DNA of 64,000 nt. Origin: Zygnema cylindricum. Lineage: Eukaryota; Streptophyta; Zygnematophyceae; Zygnematales; Zygnemataceae. The DNA lies in the NCBI GenBank assembly GCA_037447655.1, contig JBBHKE010001178.1:279031-343030 (forward strand). Direction: 5' to 3'. Position numbers and translations under genes: made by a program. This document shows positions 11,936 through 21,624 of this stretch, piece after piece. Position 1 is the first letter of the stretch; each line of letters starts with the position of its first letter. The notes below the pieces were generated by a model. The model saw only the letters and a program-made list of their open reading frames with translations, made no database searches and was not told the origin of the DNA.

Positions 11936-12682
11936 TACTGTACAGTACAGCTCACAGTTCTAAAAGGATTTTGTGCGTACAATGCTCTCGTCCTACATTT
12001 TTTCGTGCGTACTTTATTTTATTTAAAATTCAAAAAACAGAACATAGAACTATAGTACGCACTAAAAAATTTAGACCGAGCCACCGAGGTGTACTAAAAA
12101 TTTGTTACTTCTAAATTTCGGTCAACGAAAATTATGTTACGGCGACCAAAAAAATATTGCGCCGGAATTTTCTTTACCGTTTTTTTTTGCGTGCCCACAT
12201 TTACGGGCAGGCGAAACATTCCTGGTTGCCCGGCGTTTCAGCTTCCCGCCGCATGCAGCTTGTAAAGTTAAAAAAGTATTTATTAGGGGTTTCGAGAAAT
12301 CCTGGCAGCCTAAATTCAATAAATTGCTTGCTCAAAAAATTGAGAGTCAAGTTTCTTTATTTCTAAAGGTCCTTTTGTGCTTTTTTTTTTTTTTAATTGA
12401 ACTACAAGATATTTTCTCTTAAATAGTAGTACTGGTAAAAAGTTTGTACGGTGAGTAAAAATCTTTGACATTCTTTTCTTTCTTAGTTTTCTTTTTCAAT
12501 TGTTTTTTTTTCTTTTTTTTTTTGGCTCTATTTTCTGACTTGCTGCTTCTTCTTCGTTTTGTTTTTTTTTTTAATTTTGTAATTTAATTATTACTTCAAA
12601 ATTTTTTTTTTTTTATTCAGCTGAAGCAGTCAGCTTGTTTGGGTAATTTCGCGCCAAATTTTACGCATACTGCCAAATTTGC

Positions 12683-12766
12683 TGATGTCATACTGCCAAT
12701 TTGCTGACGTTTGCTGACGTCATACTGCCAATTTGCTGACGTTTACAGCCAATTTTGCTGACGTGG
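12683..12766 (+). promoter_or_regulatory. cluster of TGACGT (bZIP/CRE-like) motifs upstream of the symporter start
   Basis: Five TGAYGT cores occur in 84 bp: TGATGTCA (12683), TGACGT (12705), TGACGTCA (12715), TGACGT (12737) and TGACGTGG (12759). They are embedded in a tandem repeat of CATACTGCCAATTTGCTGACG units. The last ends six bases before ATG 12772. These cores are recognised by bZIP factors in plants, fungi and animals; regulation of this gene by them is inferred. Confidence 0.5.
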
Positions 12767-12771
12767 CAGAA

Positions 12772-15700
12772 ATGAGTCTCATATACGGACAATACACGTG
12801 GATTTTCGCCATAGCCACCATTTTCTCGTTTCTTTGCGCCTTTGGGGTGGAGCCAATGATGTGGTAAGGGGGAGGGGGAGAGAGGAGGAGAGGCGAGGGA
12901 GGAGGGAAGAGGGAGGAGGGCAGGAGGGAGAGGAGGGAGAGGAGGGAGAGGAGGGAGAGGAGGGAGAGGAGGGAGAGGAGGGAGGAGGGAGGAGGGAGAG
13001 GAGGGAGGTGGAAAGGGGGCGGGGAAAGACGAGGGAAGGTGAGAGGAGAGCACGGAGATGTAGACATAAGGGGGAAAAAGAGTGGAAGGGAGGAGGAGGG
13101 AAAAGATTTGAAGGGAGAGAGGAAGTGGGGAGGGCACGGAAGAGGCGGACAACTCATTCCTGTATTTTTTTTTTTTTTTTTTTTTCATGAAAGGCTCTCC
13201 ATGAATTTACCATATACTGTCTTATTTTTGTCTTATTTTTTGTGTTTTTTTTTTCGTTGTTTTTTAATATTTTATGTCAGATAACGCTAATTCTTGAGTT
13301 TTAATTCTAACATTTTTTTACGCTTTTGTAGGCAAACTTTTTTGGGTAACACTTATCTTTATACCAATTTTTGTATTTTTTTTTGTATATTTTTTTTGTA
13401 TGCTTTCGTAGGCAAACTCTTTTGGGTAAGGCTAATTCTGTCATTTAAAAAAAAAATCGTGTGCTTCTGTGGGCAAATTCTTTTGGGTATGGCTGATTCT
13501 GTGTTTTTTTTTAAATTTTTAATGGTTTTGTAGGCGAATTCTTTTGGGTATGGCTAATTCTGTGTTTTTTTTAATGTTTTTTACTGGTTTTGTAGGAAAA
13601 ATATTGAGGGTACGGCTAATTCTGTGTTTTTTTTAATATTTTTTAATGGTTTTGTAGGCAATACGGCTAATTCTGTGTTTTTTTTAAAGTTTTTTACTGG
13701 TTTTGTAGGCAAATTCTTTTGGATCCTCTGTGGGAGCGAAAGCGATCACGATTGGTCAGGCGATTCTCATTGCCGCCGTTTGCGAATTTGCGGGCGCCAT
13801 GGGACTCGGAGCCGGAGTCACCGATACTATAAAAAGCAGAATTGCTGACTCCTCACAATTCGCTTTAACTCCAGGTAAGTTTCATATCTCACCCAACATT
13901 TCATTCGGCTTTTTTTTTTTTTTTTTTTTGTTTGTTTTTGTTTTTTTTTTGGTTTTTTTTCATTGTTATTGTTGTTTGTATCGCTATTGTTATGACTGTC
14001 GTTATTGTTAAAACTATTGTTATAATTGCGATTATTATTGTCATTATTGTCATTATTGTCATTATTGTTATTTTTATTATTATTATACTTGTTGCCTTTC
14101 TTTTCATGATTTTCTTCTTCGTTCTTTCTTTTTAAGACGGTGTGCTTTTTTTCCATACTACCGTTTTTTTCAATTTTTAACGTGATTTTTAATGACTTTT
14201 TTCCCCCTTTTTTTTTGGAAATGCAGATCTTTTGATGTGGGGAATGCTTTGTGTGATGATTGCGGCGGCTTTTTGGGACAATCTCGCTTGTCAGTTGGAA
14301 TTGCCTGTCTCCACTACTCATACAACAGGTAGGGTAAAATGTTTTCAATACGAAAACTAATTTTTTCTATGCAAGGAAGTGAGATGGAACGGGTTTTTGA
14401 ACCTATTTCATTTCATGTTTGTGATATCCAATGTCAATGTCCGATGTCAAATGTCAGCTGTCAAATACCTGATGCGAATAGGATGCCTAGATTTCCAATA
14501 GCTGATGTTTAACTTCTCATGTTTGATGTCTGATGTCCGATATTTGATGTCCGATGTCGGATGTTGGATGTCGGATGACTGATGACCAATGTTGGGTGTC
14601 CGATGTTCGATGTTTAATATCAGGTTTGTCGGATGACCAATGACCGATGTGCAATGTCGGATGTTGGATGTCCGGTGTTGGATGTCCGGTGTTGGATGTC
14701 CGGTGTTGGATGCCCAACGTCGGATGCCAATGCATGTCTTTTAATGTTCGATATCCTTTTCAAAGCCTGATTTCTGATTTTGATGTATAGGACAGTTTGT
14801 TGATTGCAATGTTTTTTTACAATGTTTGCTTTTGACGTCCAACGTCTGAAGTCTAAGGTCTTACTAATGTTTAATGTCTGTCACTTAGATATCTAGTTCG
14901 AACTTCACTGTCTAATGTGTTCATTCCGTGTCAATTTATTCCTTAAGTTCAAGTATCTTAAGATTTTTTCCTGCTTTCCTGTTCGAAGAGATGAAAAAGT
15001 TGCACTTGAGACAAATTTCTGCATGTTCTAACTCTTTTTTTATGCTTTTTTATTCTTTTCAATTTTCTTTTTGCAGTCGGTGCGATTGTTGGAATGGCGA
15101 TTGCTCTTCGAGGTTTTGATGCTGTCGTTTGGTCAGAGCAGAAAGATGAATTTCCATATTTAACAGGAATGACACCTATCTTCCTCTCATGGATTGTATC
15201 GCCTGTTTGTTCTGGGATTGTGGTTTTTATTCTGTTTGGATTTATTCGGACTTTTATTTTGCGATCTCGACATAGTTTTACACGAGGTTTTTACGTAAGA
15301 ATTTTCTCCTTCTTTTCCTAATGGATGATAGTCGGCAACATTTGAATGTTTAAATTCTATATAATCGATTCATTTGTTACACATGTTCACAAATTGATGG
15401 TGAACTTTGATTCTTTTGACGTTTCCTTTTATTTTTCTTACCTCTTTAGGTGAAATTTGAATCTTAATTATTGTGAAACGAAGTATCTGATACATGAAAA
15501 TGTAAAAAAAAAAAAAATGTCTGACACTTTTTTGGGTTGTGTGATAAATTTGCAGCTACTTCCCTTATTCGTGACGATCACTTTCTTTATCATCGTTGTA
15601 TTCATTATTCAAACCGGAAACAAAAACAAAAGTTGGGACAATGTTGGGGATGCTAAAGCTTGTTGGATTGCCGCAGTTTGTGCGGTTCCTCTTGGAGTTT

Positions 15701-17068
15701 TGACTTTATTAATCGTTATGCCCATTTTGCGAAGAAATGTACTTCAGGAAGAAGCAAATACCAACAGGTATATTTTTTGAAGGTTTTTTTGTTCTCCCGG
15801 AGTGTTCTCCCATATTTGTTGTATAACCATAGTGTAAATTTTTTTATTTTTTTTTATTTCCTTGACATTGTGAATTCTCCCTTTTCCTACTTCTTTGACT
15901 TGGTGTGTACTTATGTGTGTGTTTTTTAAGTCCATCGGTGACCATGATAAGTTCATGGGTTCTGAGAGCTGTTTATAAACTTACAAAAGCTTGTTTTATT
16001 TTTGAATAAATCGTATGATTGTTCTTTTTTCTGTTTTATTTATTTATTTATTTTCGTTTTTCAGACAAAAGGAAATTGAGGAAGGGAAAATCGAGGCAGG
16101 AGGACCAATGGACGATATTAACGCTGCAGTTGTTCCCAGTATCTCTCCCATCTTATATTTACTTAGATTTTTTTTTTTAAACTTCTTCTTTCTTCTTTAA
16201 ACTTTGATGGTGAAGTACATTTGATCTTTTTTAAACTCTTATCGATTTTGCTTTCCAATGATATGACTTGTTGTCAGTCTTTAACTCATTTTACTTTGCT
16301 ATTTCTGTTTGACTGATTGATGTCAGTTTAGAAAAACCAATGAATATTTATATGCAAAAAACCATAAAAAAGAGGAGATTTCATTCAATTTTACTCAAAT
16401 CTTTTTTTTTAATTTAAACATTAAATTGAATCAAAATTGGAATTTCAAAGTCGAAATTGAACCTGAATTTGAATTTTTTGCATCCGAATCCAAATCCAAA
16501 ATAGAATCTGTATTCATATCTGAATCCGAACCTGATATATTATGGATGATGGGGATTTCTTAGGTACTTGGTCCAGTCGTCTTTATGACAGGTGGAGTTC
16601 ATTTTGTACGGACACAGTTGTGGGGAGAGCTTTGACTCAAAATCGATTGGCCAAATCTGTTACCTATGTGAGTTTTTTACACGGAACTATCAAATTTGAC
16701 TACATAACATCAATTTTTGGAGTTTATAGATCTCTGTAGGCCTATTTCTGTGTATTTTTTTCCTCTACTGGACAACCATTTTCAATAATTTTCGATCATT
16801 TTCTTAATTTATCGTATTGTTTGGTATTTCCACTCTTTTTTTTCTGGTATTACGAGTTTTTATTCATACTTTTAGTTTTTTTGTTTGTGATCTTAAAAAC
16901 CTCTTTATCAATGTACTTTGTGAAGAATTGACTTAACTTGCTTTTGTTGTCTTTTTCTTGTGTTCTTTGGAAAGTGTACCATTTTCTTTTTTGATGTGAA
17001 AGTATGCTTTGGAGGAGTTTGTGTCTTCTTATTTCTTCCTCCTCATTATTCTGTCGTGAATATATATA

Positions 17069-17112
<44 letters not shown>

Positions 17113-18310
17113 TATAATATCACTTGAAAGGCTCTAGACTATGTGATCCACACTTTATGAACTATATAATTTTTAAGTCTTAAATTAGTAAGCAAAATTG
17201 TTTAATTGAACATATGAACTAGTGTGGGAATTGTCATTTTGGAAGTACCAACAATAGTTTGAATTGACAAAGATAATACAAGAACTTAGTTGCTTGTCGT
17301 TCCCTTATTTTCATGTAAATAGTAAGCTCATAAGTCTAAGGTGGCACGTATGAATAGTAAGTTCAAGAAGTCTAACAATTTGGTTTAAATGTTTGATACT
17401 TAATTGAACGTTTTGGTTTTTGTTTTGGTTTTTGTTTCTGCTTTGGTTCTGTTTTGTTTCTGTGTGATACATGACGTCCATGGTTTCGTGGGAATCGATG
17501 TAAGTTGGTTTAAACATTTGATTTGAATTGTCGATTTAACATACTAAATTTAACGTTTTGATTTTTGTTTTGTTTTGGTTTTTGTTTTTATTAGGGTGCG
17601 ACATACGATGTTCACAATGTTGTGGGAACCGATGCGAGTACTACAGCAGTTTGGGAACATGCGGAAGTTTTTGACTACAAAACAGAAAGACTTTTCCGAT
17701 ATTTGCAGGTAAAATGATTTTGAATGTTTTAGTGAAGTTCACTTTGAAATCTTCTACATCTTATTCTCTTGGATCTTCTCTTCTCTTATCTGATCTGATC
17801 TAATCTGGTCTGGGTTTTAATTTCTCTTTTTGTCTTTTTTAGTCTTGTCTGGTTTTGTCTTCTCTCGTATTGTCTGGAGTACTTGGAAAACTTGGATGTT
17901 TTTTTTTGGTTTTGACTTTTTATTATTTAGATCTTTCAATATGGTTTTCTTTAATATCTTGTATGTGTGTGTTTTTGTTTTTTAATCTCGCAATTTGGGG
18001 TTTCTCAGTTTTTTCAGTTCTTTCAGTTTTTTCTCTTCTAAGAGCAGCGAGCCTCAAACTTGTTTATTATAATTTACTCTTTTTTTTCTCTTGTTCTTTG
18101 ACATTTTCTGTGGTATGGCAGGTTTTTAGTGCGATGGTTGTCTCTTTCGCCCATGGATCGAATGACGTGGCAAATGCGGTGGGCCCCTATGCGGCAGTCT
18201 ACAGTATTTGGAGGACTCGTCAGGTTCCGACATCCACGCCTGTTCCTCAGTGGATTTACGCCCTCGGTAAACTCTCTCTTTCTCTCTCTCTCGTTTTCTC
18301 TCTCTCGTTT

Positions 18311-18341
<31 letters not shown>

Positions 18342-18379
18342 CTGTGTCTCTCTGTCTCTCGTTCTCTCTCTTCTCTCTT

Positions 18380-18426
<47 letters not shown>

Positions 18427-20714
18427 GTCTGATTCTTGGTCTGTATTTCTCTCTCTCTCTCTCTGTCCCTCTCTGTTTGTCAGTTACTCTCTCTTTCTCT
18501 CTCTCTCTCTCTCTCGGCCTCCTCGCCCTGCAATTTTCCAGTTGTATGTTGGAAATTATACAGAGGTATATAGTTATAATCGATGTATTTTCATTTTACA
18601 ATCAGAATATTATAATCAAAACGCTTTCTTTCTTCTCTCACCTTTTGATCTAGTTCTTTCCCTTTATCAATAGAGATCGGGATGTTTTTATTTTGCTTTT
18701 GAACAAAAGTTGAACCCTACTTACAAATTTTTAACTTAGAGATATTTGTTCGCTATCGGCTTGTCTTTTTTGCTTTAAAGTAATTACAACATTTCTAAAA
18801 ATCTATTTGTCTTTAGGAATTGATTCTGTTTTTTTTTTTTTTTTTAAACTTTCAGGTGGAGCTGGAATTGTGTTGGGTCTTGCAACTTTTGGATATAAAA
18901 TTATGCGAGTTTTGGGAGTAAAAACCGCAAAGCTTACAAATTCGAGAGGATTTAGTGCGGAATTGGCAACAGCAATTGTGGTGTTGGTGGCGTCACGTTA
19001 CGGTACAGTTCAAACTTAAAAAAAATATTTTTTCTTTTGATTTCTGTTTTTGAATTTCTGTTTTTGAATTTCTGTTAATGCTTGCTTTTCGATAATGTTT
19101 AACAGTACTATTCAATGTGTAATGTCCAATGTCCGATGTTTGATTTCCAAGTTTACATAATTAATCTCCAATTTTAATGCAAAAACAGTCGATTTCTAAT
19201 TTTCCAGAAATTGAAATGAAATGTTGAATCTCTCATGGCTCGTGTCCAATGCCCAATGTTAGGATCGTTTTTTGTCACCTTTATCCAATTTATGATATGT
19301 ATGCTTTGTATCTAAAGATATTGCGGATCTTATATTTTGAAAGATATTCAATGTTTTCAAAGTAAAGAATTTAAAATTTGTAAATTTCAGGACTTCCGGT
19401 GTCTAGCACTCAAAGTGTTACCGGAGCCATTCTTGCCATTGGATTATTTGAGGGAGCGAAAGGAGTGAACTGGAAAATTATTATAAGGGTGAGCAACATC
19501 TTAAACATTTTTCATTGTTTTTCTTTCGACTTACTTTCTATCTCTTTCTAGTCTCTGGTTTTTTTTTCATGTTCTAGTATTTGTCAATTTTGTCAATTCT
19601 TTGTACATTTCAGTATAGTAAAATTCAGAGAAAATGGCATATTGTGTAATCTGGAAGAACAACAAATGAAAGGTAATAAAATCTGAGGAGACTAATTAAT
19701 TTGGTTCTTGTGTATCCAGGTTTTCGATTCTTTCATTTATCTGGGAACTTGTTTTTCTGGGTTTTTGCTTTTTTAGGTTTTTGTTTTTCCGGGTTTTTGC
19801 TTAATTGGGTTTTTGCTCATTTGGGTTTTTGTTTTTTGCGAGTTTTTTCTTATGTGGGTTTTACAGACATTTTTTGGATGGATTCTTACCCTAATTGTGG
19901 CGGCAGTTGTGGCCGGATTACTGGCTGCCTTTGGAGGATATGCACCCTCAAAAGTGGTAGCTGATGACGTCGCCGCTGTAAACATTGTCCTTTTCGGAGA
20001 AATCACATCTATGGTTTCCCAGTTGAATAGTTCAAATCCTTCTCCTACACTCACATCTTCTTTATTGGTGAGTTAAAGCATGATTTTATATGTCCGTTCT
20101 CTCCTCTTTTTTTGGTTCCTTGTGGTTTTAAAGGAGACAATCTTATAATGGAAAGTTTTTCGTTCAATTTTGTGTAATGATTTTCTTGTTATGTGATGCG
20201 GTTGAGAATTTTGATATTTTCTTAGTAAAACAGGAAAATGGAGAATGCTTTGTGAAAGAAGTGTCAAATGTGTGGAAAGACAAACTAATACCTGAGGTAG
20301 TTGAATACTAAATTACTTAATTACTTATATTTGACGTATATTTGCCATTGTTTCTTGTATACATTTTTTTCTTAGCGAGGAAAATGCTCTGTGATAGAAG
20401 TGTTAAAATGTGTGAAAAGTTAAATTAATACCTGAAAAAGTTGAATAACTAATTATTTAATTGCTCCATTACTTGATTCCTTATTTTTGATGTATATTTG
20501 TCGCATATTTGGAGTATATTTGACATATATTTGACGTTATGTTTTGTATACTTTTCTGTTTTTTCTTTTTTTTAATTTACAGGCGATACAAGCAAATTTG
20601 ACAAATTTTCAGAAAAGTAATACTGGATACGTGCACCCTAGAGAAGTCGCCGACTTACAAAAATATACTTTTGGTTTGTATAACTCCACATTCGCACAAT
20701 TGGGAAGCAAATAA
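12772..20714 (+). CDS. PiT-family sodium/phosphate symporter (PHO89/PTB-like), 13 exons, frameshift in exon 1
   Basis: Inferred exons: 12772-12863, 13709-13874, 14227-14328, 15077-15294, 15556-15767, 16065-16138, 16564-16667, 17595-17708, 18122-18266, 18856-19002, 19391-19488, 19867-20067, 20583-20714. All introns are GT-AG and phases agree throughout, giving about 601 residues. The product should be a membrane protein importing phosphate with sodium. Both duplicated PiT signatures are present: GANDVANSFG (about residues 27-36, spanning intron 1) and HGSNDVANA (about 372-380). LPVSTTHTTVGAIVG and LPVSSTQSVTGAI match the paired conserved loops. A hydrophilic segment (about 264-361, exons 6-8) separates the halves. 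In exon 1 the hydrophobic frame from ATG 12772 (YTWIFAIATIFSFLCAFG) is out of phase with GANDV by one missing G near 12848-12850. This is either an assembly error or a lesion. The alternative start at 12798 keeps GANDV in frame but gives a non-hydrophobic N terminus, which is unlikely. Confidence 0.92.
12866..13145 (+). repeat. polypurine tract with 9-bp tandem repeat in intron 1
   Basis: Almost pure purine for about 280 bp. Between about 12918 and 12990 the unit GGAGGGAGA repeats head to tail some eight times. It starts two bases after the exon 1 donor. Such tracts can form triplex or G-quadruplex structures; no coding role is apparent. Confidence 0.85.
13300..13708 (+). repeat. tandem repeat of intron-1 acceptor plus exon-2 start
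   Basis: Seven units, 52-80 bp apart, each contain TTTTGTAGGCAAATTCTTTTGG or a variant. AG-like ends fall at 13331, 13411, 13471 (AG mutated to GG), 13533, 13594, 13656 and 13708. Only the last continues into the real exon 2 (ANSFGSSVG). In the upstream units the exon-like GCAAATTCTTTTGG is followed by GGTATGG, GGTAAGG or GGTAACA, which resemble donors, then TGGCTAATTCTGTG and a T run. Confidence 0.85.
14420..14740 (+). repeat. degenerate GATGTCCGAT minisatellite in intron 3
   Basis: Units of about 10-13 bp such as TGATGTCCGATGTCGGATGT repeat with many variants. Scattered single units occur again near 14830-14880 and in intron 10 near 19120-19260. Intron 3 is 14329-15076. Confidence 0.8.
17060..17120 (+). 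repeat. (AT)n microsatellite in intron 7
   Basis: About 60 bp of nearly uninterrupted AT dinucleotides, inside the intron between exons 7 and 8 (16668-17594). Confidence 0.95.
18269..18516 (+). repeat. (CT)n-rich microsatellite in intron 9
   Basis: About 250 bp of CT repeats with TTTC, GTCT and TGT interruptions, beginning directly after the exon 9 donor. The long serine/leucine-rich open frames through it are artefacts of the repeat. Confidence 0.95.
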
Positions 20715-21624
20715 GACAAAAAATATCGAAAATTGTAAGGAGAAAGGAGCGTAAGTTATCTTTTCTCCGAAAGGAGATTCAAAAAACACCATGAAGTAGA
20801 GGAAAAAATTGTAAAAATTAGTGGTTCCCATCGCTATTTTGTAACTAAAATGTGTATGGGAAATGTATTCTATATTTTTGATAACGGAGGACTTTCATTT
20901 TTTTTTTTAACTAGGGGGTTTCCTAGTTAAAAGGGAAAAAAAAAAGGTTTTGAAGGAAATTGGACGTAGTTTTTTTTCGAGGAAAGATTAAAAACGAGGA
21001 TGACAGTCTAATAAAAATAATTATTATTATTTGGGGATGGAAAAGTGTTTGTAATCTTTTTTAGTTTTCACATTTTGCAAGTAAAGCAAAATGGCAATAT
21101 TGTAAATTTGATGTATAATTCCATTGTCGTTGAAATTCTAATTTTAGTTTTGGTGATCTACACTGTTTTTTTTTTAAATCGTGGCATGGACAATTTATTT
21201 CAAATTATGGATTTGATTAAAAGCACTCGTGACATGTTTAAAAAGTCAATTTTGAAAGACTATGAAAGAATTCTTGGCTTTTAATATTCTTTCCAGTTTT
21301 CTTGTAATTCATCTATAACCTAAAAAAACAAAATAAAGTCATCTATCTTCAAATGCTTGGATAATTTTCTTCTTCATTTTTCCATTTCACCTTGTTTTGC
21401 ATTTTTTACTGTGAATGGTTTTTTTTCTGCTTTTATTCACGAAAACTTAGCATTTTTTATTCGAAAGAATGGACAAGTTGGTATGATTAGTTAAACAGAA
21501 TGAACCTCGCAACTATGAAAACCCTAAAAAACCATGAAAACAGAATGAGAAAGTTTTTTCATGTCTTTCAAAACTACCTATATGATGTAAATAAAAAAAC
21601 CTTGCAGGATAAATTAAAAAGCAC
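20715..21624 (+). other. 3' flank of symporter gene
   Basis: The stop codon at 20712-20714 is followed by AT-rich sequence, probably the 3' UTR. A perfect inverted repeat lies at 20907-20930 (TTAACTAGG, six-base loop, CCTAGTTAA), extended by flanking T and A runs, and an AATAAA-type signal is near 21335. A 79-codon frame at 21045-21284 is hydrophobic in its middle, but nothing identifies it as a gene. The region ends where the reverse transcriptase copy begins. Confidence 0.5.
20907..20930 (+). other. stem-loop in the symporter 3' flank
   Basis: TTAACTAGG, loop GGGTTT, CCTAGTTAA. Poly-T before and poly-A after can lengthen the stem. It lies about 195 bases after the stop codon, so it may be part of the mRNA. 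Confidence 0.6.

Larger units (their letters stand above)
10065..12771. other. intergenic region upstream of phosphate symporter gene
   Basis: Apart from the reverse transcriptase relic, the MITE and the TGACGT repeats listed separately, nothing recognisable is present. There are many T homopolymers between 11600 and 12620, and the stretch next to 12771 presumably includes the promoter of the symporter gene. No coding segment over about 140 codons has family-like features. Confidence 0.5.

Noticed and set aside
12688-13190. Long proline/leucine- or glycine/glutamate-rich frames on both strands
   Set aside because: They are translations of the polypurine repeat in intron 1 of the symporter gene.
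13901-14348. Asparagine/isoleucine-rich frames on both strands
   Set aside because: They translate the ATT/GTT-rich intron 2 of the symporter gene.
18129-18653. Serine/leucine-rich frames of 174-272 codons
   Set aside because: Only the part within exon 9 (18122-18266) is coding; the rest reads through a CT microsatellite in intron 9.
21045-21284. 79-codon frame with a hydrophobic centre after the symporter gene
   Set aside because: It has no homology I recognise, lies in AT-rich 3' flank, and its length is within chance expectation.
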